Shown: piece after piece, positions 26,728-34,441 of the stretch
How the letters are laid out: each line of letters starts with the position of its first letter
How positions within the stretch are numbered: the first letter of the stretch is position 1
Source: Streptococcus sp. HMSC034E03
GTDB taxonomy: Bacteria > Bacillota > Bacilli > Lactobacillales > Streptococcaceae
NCBI RefSeq assembly: GCF_001811505.1
Contig: NZ_KV804942.1
Coordinates: forward strand, 42,962-106,961
DNA length: 64,000 bases
Direction of reading: 5' to 3'
Program-made: the position numbers and the translations under genes
Notes under the pieces: model-generated
What the model saw: the letters and a program-made list of their open reading frames with translations, nothing else
Database searches by the model: none
Told to the model about the DNA's origin: nothing

Positions 26728-27082
26728 AGAGCACCTCCTCGACAAGTTCAATACTAATAATGTCTTTTAATTTCAAATTGATGTGACCTGTTGTAGTTTT
26801 TATCAAAATGAAATCTTTGGTCAGACTTGGTATTGTTCCAGTGTAGGAAACACGCTTGTTTTTTTCAATCACTTGAATGCGTGTGCGTAGCTGCCCGGCG
26901 TATACTTGACTGAGGAGTAATAATTTCTTCTCTAGTGATAAGTCAGACATGTACGTTACTTTGTTTGTATCATCAGAGAGTGCTGATGCATGTTCAGATA
27001 GGAAAAAGCCCATCCATTTTTGCATCTTTGTATCCTGGTACTCTCTTGCTGATTGAAATGGTAAATATGAACGGTCAATCAT
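26714..27082 (-). CDS. YolD-like protein
   Basis: 122 residues. The segment SYLPFQSAREYQDTKMQKWM at the N-terminus and the C-terminal LRTRIQVIEKNKRVSYTGTI, then HINLKLKDIISIELVEE, fit YolD-like proteins that accompany UmuC/DinP translesion polymerase genes and are often SOS regulated. It lies downstream of the UmuC remnant in the same direction, as in complete SOS operons on mobile elements. The four-gene block is relic-like because the polymerase is broken. Confidence 0.7.
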   Translation of the reverse strand: MIDRSYLPFQSAREYQDTKMQKWMGFFLSEHASALSDDTNKVTYMSDLSLEKKLLLLSQVYAGQLRTRIQVIEKNKRVSYTGTIPSLTKDFILIKTTTGHINLKLKDIISIELVEEVLYESA

Positions 27083-27094
27083 ATCAAATCCTTT

Positions 27095-27430
27095 CTATGC
27101 AGAGGCAAGGGTATTTTTATCAAATTGAATCGTAAAACCTTGAATTCCCCCACCTGTGTAACATTCTTTAAAGCGATTGATTACCTCAGTATAGATTATC
27201 ACAGATGAGCTTGTTGGCTTAATGCTAAATGTAAATTCCAATGGTAATCGGTTTTCAGATTTAGCATGTACTAGTCGTATCGATATTTCAGTTGTTTTGA
27301 GTTTTCTCTGACGAAGTTTTGAAGTTGCTGTTTCAACGATTCCATGTAAAAATCTTTCAAGCATTTCAATATCATTACATCCTTTGCTACGGATTTCTGA
27401 AAATTGTACTGTATTTTTTTCTTGTTTCAT
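27095..27430 (-). CDS. Orphan protein with Y-polymerase little-finger-like pattern
   Basis: 111 residues. The order MLERFLHGIVETATSKLRQR, an amphipathic strand ISIRLVHAK, then NRFKECYTGGGIQGFTIQFD follows the little-finger domain plan of Y-family DNA polymerases (helix, R-containing helix, strands, helix, GGGI-turn-strand), yet there is no palm or finger domain. Its ATG overlaps the stop of the UmuC remnant by four bases. It could be an accessory DNA- or clamp-binding factor of the SOS polymerase. The comparison is by eye and needs structure prediction. Confidence 0.5.
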   Translation of the reverse strand: MKQEKNTVQFSEIRSKGCNDIEMLERFLHGIVETATSKLRQRKLKTTEISIRLVHAKSENRLPLEFTFSIKPTSSSVIIYTEVINRFKECYTGGGIQGFTIQFDKNTLASA

Positions 27431-27857
27431 TTTAATCCCTCCAATCCACCCGCGGAATGACCACCGATAAGTTTACTGCGTTCAATATTTCTGGAACCTT
27501 CAGTTAGGACGGTTCCTTTTTGTATGGCTAAAAAACCAAACTGTTCTCTGACAACATCAATAGCTGTCTGAAGTCTATTATCTTTTTCAATTTGTTCTAC
27601 ATCATCAAAGAGTGATAGTAGAGTATAGCTTTCATCTACGAAGCCACTATAAGATACACCAATTTGTCTCACTGCACCAGAGGTGTATTTTTTCGGAATA
27701 ATACAAGTACATGACTCACCATTGTTTTGGGGAGATTTGCGGGTTCAATTTTATTCTGAGCATTTATAGATTTTTTCATCTCAGTCCTAGAATAGCCAAT
27801 ATGAATAGAAACGACAGTAGTCAATACTAGGGCTACTGTTCCGTTCCACAGTATCAT
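27427..27857 (-). pseudogene. umuC: UmuC (DNA polymerase V catalytic) C-terminal remnant, frameshifted
   Basis: Two adjoining frames together read as the C-terminal part of an element-borne UmuC: VSIHIGYSRTEMKKSINAQN, then VSHVLVLFRK, a break, then YTSGAVRQIGVSYSGFVDES and finally SKLIGGHSAGGLEGLK. The break is in an A6 tract at 27688-27693 (minus strand); one additional A would restore the frame. The palm and finger domains, which hold the catalytic acids, are absent, the upstream end being at the Mega boundary. No active polymerase can result. Confidence 0.8.
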
Positions 27858-27911
27858 TTAAAAATCATTTTCACACCCTTTCGTCTATTAGTATAGAAGA
27901 AAGCTCTCAGC

Positions 27912-27945
27912 ACACAATATCCACTTGTAGTTTATAATAACTATC
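27912..27945 (-). pseudogene. orf6: 5' fragment of Tn916 orf6
   Basis: On the minus strand AAAGGAGGAGATAGTTATT is followed by ATAAACTACAAGTGGATA then TTGTGT, encoding NYKWILC, the start of the KTR protein whose remainder resumes at 22501. The interruption after TGT marks the Mega junction. Confidence 0.75.
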
Positions 27946-28035
27946 TCCTCCTTTACACTTTAATTCAAATCTTTATTAAAAAATATTTCATCTTATTTAA
28001 CAAGAAACCATATTTATATAACAACATAAAATACA

Positions 28036-29955
28036 CTAAGTTATTTTATTGAACATATATCGTACTTTATCTATCCGACTATTTGGACGACGGGGCTGGC
28101 AAACAGGTTCACCGGTAGTAACATGGTACCCTTTTAACTCTGTTAAACAAACACTACGTCCATTTGTAAAGAAAGTTAAATCACTACGATATTCTTGAAT
28201 ACACCGAGCAGGGATTTCTCCACTAAGAATGACCTCATTATTTTTCAATTGAGTGTCTACGATGTTCGCACAATATTTAGGAGCATCGTTGTATGCTCGT
28301 GAAAGATATTCCTGTGGCGCATAAATTTTAAAACTAAGATATGGCTCTAACAATTCTGTTCCAGCTTTTTTTAAGACTTGTTCCAATACAATAGGAGCAA
28401 GCATCCGAAAATCTGCTGGGGTACTAACAGGGCTATAGTATAAGCCATACTTAAAACAGATTTTACAGTCCGTCACATTCCAACCATACAATCCTTGTTC
28501 ACAGCCATAGCGTATCCCCTCCATAACTGCATTTTGAAACGATTGATTTAAGTATCCAAGAGAAACCGAGCTCTCATACTGTACTCCGCTCCCTAATGGA
28601 AGCTGTGCTACAGATAGACCAATGGAAGCCCAGAAAGGATTCGGTGGAACTTCGATGTGAATGGTATACTCTGCTTTTTTTAACGGTCTTTCCATATAAA
28701 TGACTGTAGGCTCTTTTATTTCTATCTCCACATGATACTTTTCTTGCAGCAGAGCACAAGTCACTTCCATTTGTACTTTCCCTAAGAAAGAAAGTATGAT
28801 TTCATGTGTCGCAGAATCCACATAATATCGCAGAAGCGGGTCACTGTCGGAGATTTCTAAAAGTGCATCAAGTAACATTTCCCTTTGTTGAGGTTTGCTC
28901 GGTTCAACAGTCGTTTGCAGCAGAGGGAGGGGATTTTCAATTCTCTCTCTCTGTGGCAATAGCTTTGTATCTCCAAGAACACTATTTAACTTCAAAAACT
29001 CATTCTGCAAAATAACAATTTCCCCGGAATAAGCCTTATCGATTTTACATAATTCACCATTTATTGAAGTATACATTTCTGTAATTTTTATTTTTTCCTT
29101 TTCCGATATTCTAACCGAATCTCGCAAATGCAGTACGCCACTATAAAGACGTATATATGCAAGACGCTGTCTTTTTTCCGAATACTCAATTTTGAAAACA
29201 TTTCCGCAAAGTTCAGACGGACCTCGATGTGTTGATGAATAAAATTTATTAGTAATAACTTCTATAAGGTTATCAATCCCTATATTACTTTTTGCACTTC
29301 CATGATAAAGAGGGAACAGAGAACAATTCTGAAATCTTATGCTTTCCTCTTGTTCGAGTTCCAATGCTTCTAATGATTTACCGGACATATATTTCTCTAA
29401 AAGGTCATCGTTTCCCTCTATTACCGTATCCCATTGTTCAGATTCGGTAAAGTTCGTCACACACATATTAGGATACAGTTCTACCTTCTGTTTGATTACA
29501 ATTTCGGCAGAAAGTTTCTCTTTAATATCCTGATAAACCGTTGATAAATCAATTCCATTTTGGTCAATCTTATTGATAAAAAAGATTGTGGGAATCCCCA
29601 TTTTCCTAAGTGCATGAAATAATATACGAGTTTGTGCTTGTACGCCATCTTTTGCAGAAATCAGTAGAATTGCCCCATCTAAAACTGATAATGAACGATA
29701 TACTTCTGCTAAGAAATCCATATGTCCTGGCGTGTCTATGATGTTCACCTTCGTATTTTCCCACTGAAAAGAGGTTATTCCTGTCTGAATTGTAATTCCT
29801 CTCTGACGTTCTAAAAGCGTATTATCCGTCCTCGTTGTACCTTTGTCCACGCTTCCTAATTCTGTAATCGCTCCACTGTTATATAATAAGCTTTCTGTTA
29901 AGGTAGTTTTTCCCGCATCAACATGAGCTAAAACTCCAATATTAATAATTTTCAT
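28036..29955 (-). CDS. tet(M): Tetracycline ribosomal protection protein Tet(M)
   Basis: 639 residues, an EF-G-like GTPase that removes tetracycline from the ribosome. G1 motif [11 protein letters not shown], switch [15 protein letters not shown]4 FINKIDQ; EF-G-like domains II to V follow to the C-terminal helix [18 protein letters not shown] at 29955 is the start because GGAGG lies nine bases upstream; an ATG at 29970 is part of the ribosome site itself and would add five residues. Preceded by the orf12 leader and attenuator. Read-through beyond it feeds orf7/orf8 and int/xis. Confidence 0.98.
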   Translation of the reverse strand: MKIINIGVLAHVDAGKTTLTESLLYNSGAITELGSVDKGTTRTDNTLLERQRGITIQTGITSFQWENTKVNIIDTPGHMDFLAEVYRSLSVLDGAILLISAKDGVQAQTRILFHALRKMGIPTIFFINKIDQNGIDLSTVYQDIKEKLSAEIVIKQKVELYPNMCVTNFTESEQWDTVIEGNDDLLEKYMSGKSLEALELEQEESIRFQNCSLFPLYHGSAKSNIGIDNLIEVITNKFYSSTHRGPSELCGNVFKIEYSEKRQRLAYIRLYSGVLHLRDSVRISEKEKIKITEMYTSINGELCKIDKAYSGEIVILQNEFLKLNSVLGDTKLLPQRERIENPLPLLQTTVEPSKPQQREMLLDALLEISDSDPLLRYYVDSATHEIILSFLGKVQMEVTCALLQEKYHVEIEIKEPTVIYMERPLKKAEYTIHIEVPPNPFWASIGLSVAQLPLGSGVQYESSVSLGYLNQSFQNAVMEGIRYGCEQGLYGWNVTDCKICFKYGLYYSPVSTPADFRMLAPIVLEQVLKKAGTELLEPYLSFKIYAPQEYLSRAYNDAPKYCANIVDTQLKNNEVILSGEIPARCIQEYRSDLTFFTNGRSVCLTELKGYHVTTGEPVCQPRRPNSRIDKVRYMFNKIT

Positions 29956-29970
29956 GTGATTTTCCTCCAT

Positions 29971-30057
29971 TCAAAAGCCCAAAAGGGCATAAAAATCCCA
30001 GTGATAAATACTCTTATCACTGGGATTTTTATGCATAACCATAGGCATACAAAGCAT
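29971..30057 (-). CDS. orf12: tet(M) leader peptide, Orf12 (28 aa)
   Basis: Begins MLCMPMVMHKNPSDKSIYHW and ends YALLGF. It covers one arm and the loop of a hairpin (AAAAATCCCAGTGATAA and complement) lying before tet(M). In the published model, tetracycline slows the leading ribosome relative to polymerase so that the attenuator is not formed and tet(M) is transcribed. The stop is immediately followed by the tet(M) ribosome site. Confidence 0.92.
   Translation of the reverse strand: MLCMPMVMHKNPSDKSIYHWDFYALLGF
29988..30030 (-). terminator. Attenuator hairpin in the tet(M) leader
   Basis: ATAAAAATCCCAGTGATAA and TTATCACTGGGATTTTTAT form a stem of about 19 bp with a short loop (AGAGTA region), inside orf12. 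A second long complementarity, AAGGTATTCTTAAA near 30090 and TTTAAGAATACCTT at 30181, offers competing folding. Confidence 0.8.
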
Positions 30058-30178
30058 ACAGATATTCTCCGGATACTTTAGAATCACATGATAAAGGTAT
30101 TCTTAAACTGGGTACAAAAAACTAAGCCCTCCTAAAAAAGGACATCCAATTATTTGTTCCCACTATCAAATTGACAGT

Positions 30179-30202
30179 TTATTTAAGAATACCTTGCCGC
30201 AT
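30179..30202 (-). CDS. Possible seven-codon leader ORF (MRQGILK)
   Basis: ATG at 30202 follows AAAGGAGTTAATAAAT and stops at 30179. Its codons GGTATTCTTAAA form one arm of the long complementarity with sequence near 30090, so translation of this ORF would change RNA folding upstream of orf12. Not certain to be translated. Confidence 0.4.
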   Translation of the reverse strand: MRQGILK

Positions 30203-30233
30203 ATTTATTAACTCCTTTTAAATAGATACTTAA

Positions 30234-30262
30234 ATAATAGCACATAAGAGCATATTTGTAAA
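30234..30262 (-). promoter_or_regulatory. tet(M) promoter
   Basis: TTTACA (30257-30262), 17-base spacer, TATTAT (30234-30239), reading toward the leader and tet(M). The 361 bases between tet(M) and orf13 are taken up by this control region. Confidence 0.8.
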
Positions 30263-30331
30263 GGAATCTCCAATTTTTTATCAAAGAGAGTACGTGATTA
30301 CAAAATAGCTGTAATAATGTACCAATATTTG

Positions 30332-31249
30332 TTATTCTATAATCTTCCAATTACTCCCGTTCTTTTCAAGTACCAAATCAAATTGAGATACCTGCGTTGC
30401 TTTGGTCTGCTGGTCGATATACTCCACTGTCAGCGATACCGTGACTTGATTATCCTTACGATTGTGAATAGGATTTACCAGTTCTTGAAAGATGTACTCT
30501 TTTCCGATTGGTTTTAATATCCCGTCATTCACATAGTAGGAAAGTTCACTGGCTGTCGCTGTAGGATAGAGCTTGAAGAACGTCGTTAAAAACTCATTGA
30601 TTTCATTGGTTGTAATGGAATCAACCGTCCCCTCACTTTCAATGGCTTTTGGTTTATAACTTGATTTCTTAGGTATGTTGGTAATGGTCGGATTCTTAAC
30701 CAGTACCATATTTCCAGAACCATCTACATAGACACTCACTATATAAGCAGAGTGGACGGTCTTTGTATTTTCTCCCTCTGTAATGAGCTGGTCTACACTG
30801 TAGGTTACATTAAACTCATTGTCGCCAGTTGGCTCTACCGTCCATATCTGAAATCCTCTTACAGAAGACGATACAGGAATATCTTTGCGTACTGTATCAA
30901 CATTGAGAGCTTGAAGTTCATCTGTCAGATAGCCTTTTAGACTTTCCATTCGATTATCAATGGACTTATCGGATTGCTCCCATGAATAGTAGACTTTCGC
31001 AAAGTTCTCTACAAAATTTTCTACATGATGAGTATCAACGTATTCCTTTTCTATGATAGTTGTTTCGTGAATAGTATGAGTATCTATAGCTGTAAAGTGC
31101 TTGAATATCGCAAAGCTGAAACTAAGCCCTAAAAGTACCCACAAGGCAATCACAACCTTTTTATGAGGATTGACCTTATAGTAGACACGAGGTTTCTTTT
31201 CCTTTGGTATCTGTTTTTCTTTATTCTGATTTTTTCTAAATTTCATCAT
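30332..31249 (-). CDS. orf13: Tn916 Orf13, TcpC-family conjugal transfer protein
   Basis: 305 residues from ATG at 31249 (GAAAGGAAG upstream; two adjacent ATGs). A short basic cytoplasmic region, one membrane helix (KVVIALWVLLGLSFSFAIF) and an extracellular part with two NTF2-like domains, as in TcpC/ConB, a bitopic component of the type IV secretion channel. Its start region is just behind the orf14 stop. It is the last gene of the transfer module before tet(M). Confidence 0.92.
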   Translation of the reverse strand: MMKFRKNQNKEKQIPKEKKPRVYYKVNPHKKVVIALWVLLGLSFSFAIFKHFTAIDTHTIHETTIIEKEYVDTHHVENFVENFAKVYYSWEQSDKSIDNRMESLKGYLTDELQALNVDTVRKDIPVSSSVRGFQIWTVEPTGDNEFNVTYSVDQLITEGENTKTVHSAYIVSVYVDGSGNMVLVKNPTITNIPKKSSYKPKAIESEGTVDSITTNEINEFLTTFFKLYPTATASELSYYVNDGILKPIGKEYIFQELVNPIHNRKDNQVTVSLTVEYIDQQTKATQVSQFDLVLEKNGSNWKIIE

Positions 31250-31263
31250 TAAATCTTCCTTTC

Positions 31264-32265
31264 TCATTGTTTGATTCGTCCTGCTCCCACTAAATGCTGT
31301 TGCCAGTAGGGGCTTGTTAAGTCGGCATAACCGATTGGGTCGCCTGCATGAAACATACGGTTATTGCCAAGGTATATCCCAACATGAGTAATATAAGAGC
31401 CAGCGTTATAGGTAGAATGAAAGAAAACCAAATCGCCAGCTTGTGCTTCCGATAGTGGGATATGCTGGGTCACATCATATTGCTGTTGTGCGGTTCGTGG
31501 TAAGTTAATTCCAGCTTTTCCATACGTCCATTGTGTCAGTCCGCTACAATCAAAAGAAGTAGTCGGGGAAGCTCCACCGTAAACGTATCGCCAGCCCTCA
31601 TATTTCAGTGCTTCGTCCATGATGGCTTGTACCGTATCATCATCAAACTCTGTTGTGACAAGATACTGCGTTACCAGTTGCACATAAAACATATTGCCAT
31701 AGTTGTATCGCCAGCCCCCATTGATAGGTATGGCTATGGGATTGGGGTAAGACACTTTGTCGCCACCTGAATACTCTTTTGAGAAACTTTGAGCCAGTTC
31801 AAAGGTATATTTATTTCCACGATTAGCCACATACCCTAAGAAACCACCACCATAATTGTAGGACTGGATAACCGATTCTAAATCTACACTGAGCCTTTCG
31901 CTACTGGCTAATAATTCACTGAAATACTTCACACCTTGCTTAATGGATTCTTCTGTACTCAATGAATTAGGTGGAAGACCGAGGGATTCCGAGGACTGCA
32001 TAACATCTTCCGCAGTACCGCCCGATTCCACCTGTATAATCGCAAGAAGTATGTTGACATATTCTTCAACGCCATATTCTTTGGCATATTTTTCTACCAT
32101 AGGCTTATGAGCCAGCACTTCTGCGGAAACATTCACACCTCCATAATGAATATTGGAAATTCCGCTGTCCTGTTCATCTGAAAATAAAATGGCAACAAAC
32201 AGAAGCAGTGAGAAGACCATCAAGAATAATCCAGAACCACCAATCACTAAAGTTTTCAACTTCAT
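31264..32265 (-). CDS. orf14: Tn916 Orf14, bifunctional cell-wall hydrolase (CwlT-like)
   Basis: 333 residues. One N-terminal membrane helix or signal, a lysozyme/SLT-like muramidase domain (YVNILLAIIQVESGGTAEDV with catalytic Glu in QVESGG), then an NlpC/P60 endopeptidase domain with Cys in ASPTTSFDCSGLTQW and His in ITHVGIYLGNNRMFHAG. It opens peptidoglycan for the mating channel. Overlaps orf15 end by four bases (ATGA). Confidence 0.95.
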   Translation of the reverse strand: MKLKTLVIGGSGLFLMVFSLLLFVAILFSDEQDSGISNIHYGGVNVSAEVLAHKPMVEKYAKEYGVEEYVNILLAIIQVESGGTAEDVMQSSESLGLPPNSLSTEESIKQGVKYFSELLASSERLSVDLESVIQSYNYGGGFLGYVANRGNKYTFELAQSFSKEYSGGDKVSYPNPIAIPINGGWRYNYGNMFYVQLVTQYLVTTEFDDDTVQAIMDEALKYEGWRYVYGGASPTTSFDCSGLTQWTYGKAGINLPRTAQQQYDVTQHIPLSEAQAGDLVFFHSTYNAGSYITHVGIYLGNNRMFHAGDPIGYADLTSPYWQQHLVGAGRIKQ

Positions 32266-34439
32266 GGTTTCTTACCGACTTTCTTAATGGTGGCGGTTTT
32301 GATTGGTGGTCTACTTCTTGTATTTTGTAGTGGTACTCTTTGAACAGTAGACGGACGTTCTTTTGTGATTGGACGTTGTGAAGTTCTATCTGCTGTAGTG
32401 GTTGAAGTTGCTGGCTTTTGAACGGTTTTTTCTTGAACGGTATTGCCTTGGCGTTCCACTTTTGGACTTGAAAAATCGGACTTAACTGCTGGACGCTCTT
32501 GTTTGGCTTGTTGAGATTCCTTATATGAAGTCTGAATATTAGACTGTTTTGAGGTCTGTTCATCATGATATTGTTCTTGTCTTGTAGTCGGTCTTTCATG
32601 AACAGAAGAAGCAGGCTGTTTTTTCTGTTTGACCTGTTCCATTTCAGAGCGACGCTTCGCAATGGTTTTTCGCCTTTGTTCCTGCTGTTCCTTGCGTCCA
32701 CTGGCTCTGTCCGCTTTGGTTTGAGAAATACTACTGGTTAAATCACGGACATTCTCTTTTACTTTGGATTTTCCTTGATATACTGCATATCTTGCATTGG
32801 TCGGCAAATCTTTAACCTGTTCTTTCAAACCACTAGCAGTGTCTACCATTCTGTCTTTGGTATCAGCTACTGTACCGATGGTTTGACCGATACGTTTTCC
32901 AAGTGTTGATTTTTCCTTTCCGTCTGGTCGGGAGTGATCTGCTTGTGTCCTTGCAGAACTCCCCGAACCCGACTGTCCTTTTTTACCTGTAACAATGGCA
33001 GACCCAGCCCCTAGAGTAGTCATGGAACGTCCAAGTTTCCGCTGTAGACGGTGCATGTGAGCGTGCATAAGCATACGAGGTTTTCTCATCACACGACTTC
33101 CCACACTTTGAGAATCGTTACTCTGTAGAGAAAACATACTCATTAAATCGCCCAGCTTGAAGTAGATTCCTGCAAAGGTCACAATCTGTAGAAAAGCAAT
33201 CAAAAAGAACGGATAACCAGCCGATAAGGTATAGAGCATGGTTGAAATACTAAATGCTGTCGTAATAATCAATGTGATTCCAGCTCGTGTCAAAATGGTA
33301 TTAAAGAGCTTTGTTATGGCTCGTTTTGACATACCATCAAATGATGGAATCATGCTTAAAATAAAGCTCACAGGCAGAAACATAGCATAGATGATAAAAA
33401 GTACCTGCGAGAAAATCATGATTCCTGTTAATAGGAATACAAATATGGAAATCCCAATATTGAAGACAAATAGGAAGAAGACTGTACCTAAACGGTTAAT
33501 GGTCTTTGTAATGGTTAGATTGGTATTGCTTCTGTCTTCAATTTCTTCCGCAACAATTTTTTCTCTGTCTTCGCCATTGTTGGAATCTGGGCTGGTGGAG
33601 AGCAGGCTTTCCACACGGTCAATACCGATACTTTCAATGTCTGAACTGTTGTATTGAAGCAGTAGCCACGGTTGCTGAACCTGTATGGAAAACAGGCTAT
33701 CTCTGATTAAGTCCACGCTGTCCTTGCCTTGACTATCGGAATGGGGCATGACAATCTTCGTGCCAAGTGATAAACTGGCATTACTGATGTCTGATGAAAA
33801 GTCATTGATTTTTTTAATGTAGTCGGGAGCGTAGGCAATAAAGGAAGCCGATAGGATAAACACCAGCACAAAATTCATAATGGCATGAATTGCCTTTGTG
33901 GTTTCTCTCTTTATCAGTCCCGTATAGGCAACATAAACCCCAAGAACCAAAATCAAGAGTAAGAGGAATCCAACATAGAAACCCTCTGTTGAAAATCCGT
34001 TTGCACTCACACCAGCTAAGGTCTGCATATTCTTACCAATGGAATCTGCTGTAGCGGAAATGAAGTCTAAGGAATAGGCTTCCTGTACTAAGTAACCTGT
34101 CGCATTGGAAACATACAAACTGATTGTCCAAATAAAATTGGTAATGGCATATAGTCCATACATGACCTGTTTTCCAATCCCGTCCGACCAGTTCCACGGA
34201 AGCCAGCCCCAGCTATTATCCACATAAAAATCCAGTTGATAGTTTTCAAGTGGGTATCGGCTGTATTCATTTGCCACATTGACCGTATCATCTACCAAGC
34301 CCGCAGCTTGAACCACCGTTCCCAGCATGGCTAAAAGAAAAATGGCAATCACAAGTGTGAAAGCCACTGTCATTGCCACTTTACCTAGACGTTTCAGCGT
34401 CCAGTTTGATTTTATTCTGTTTACTATTGATGGTTTCAC
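32262..34439 (-). CDS. orf15: Tn916 Orf15, VirB6/ConG-like channel membrane protein
   Basis: 725 residues. About seven or eight hydrophobic segments in residues 20-420 and a long basic, Gln/Lys/Ser/Thr-rich cytoplasmic tail (about residues 440-725). The family forms the inner membrane core of Gram-positive conjugation machines. It overlaps orf14 by four bases and follows orf16 after two. Confidence 0.92.
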   Translation of the reverse strand: MKPSIVNRIKSNWTLKRLGKVAMTVAFTLVIAIFLLAMLGTVVQAAGLVDDTVNVANEYSRYPLENYQLDFYVDNSWGWLPWNWSDGIGKQVMYGLYAITNFIWTISLYVSNATGYLVQEAYSLDFISATADSIGKNMQTLAGVSANGFSTEGFYVGFLLLLILVLGVYVAYTGLIKRETTKAIHAIMNFVLVFILSASFIAYAPDYIKKINDFSSDISNASLSLGTKIVMPHSDSQGKDSVDLIRDSLFSIQVQQPWLLLQYNSSDIESIGIDRVESLLSTSPDSNNGEDREKIVAEEIEDRSNTNLTITKTINRLGTVFFLFVFNIGISIFVFLLTGIMIFSQVLFIIYAMFLPVSFILSMIPSFDGMSKRAITKLFNTILTRAGITLIITTAFSISTMLYTLSAGYPFFLIAFLQIVTFAGIYFKLGDLMSMFSLQSNDSQSVGSRVMRKPRMLMHAHMHRLQRKLGRSMTTLGAGSAIVTGKKGQSGSGSSARTQADHSRPDGKEKSTLGKRIGQTIGTVADTKDRMVDTASGLKEQVKDLPTNARYAVYQGKSKVKENVRDLTSSISQTKADRASGRKEQQEQRRKTIAKRRSEMEQVKQKKQPASSVHERPTTRQEQYHDEQTSKQSNIQTSYKESQQAKQERPAVKSDFSSPKVERQGNTVQEKTVQKPATSTTTADRTSQRPITKERPSTVQRVPLQNTRSRPPIKTATIKKVGKKP

Positions 34440-34441
34440 AT

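Larger units (their letters stand above)
22502..27911. mobile_element. Mega element, macrolide efflux genetic assembly
   Basis: About 5.4 kb inserted in orf6. Contents: a fragment of a serine-recombinase C-terminus, leader peptide, mef(E), msr(D) on the plus strand; DUF5960, YolD-like, orphan and broken umuC genes on the minus strand. Both junctions have TGT next to the orf6 sequence, so any target duplication is two or three bases. Only 20 bases separate mef and msr(D), which fits the shorter of the two Mega forms described (lacking about 99 bp there, from memory). Mega has no full recombinase of its own, so movement today would depend on the host element or homologous recombination. Confidence 0.9.

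Noticed and set aside
29956..29970. Longer tet(M) start giving five extra residues
   Set aside because: The ATG overlaps the GGAGG ribosome site of the established start at 29955.
32174..32701. 175-codon ORF inside orf15
   Set aside because: Same strand but other frame, in the low-complexity Gln/Lys tail of Orf15; no ribosome site.
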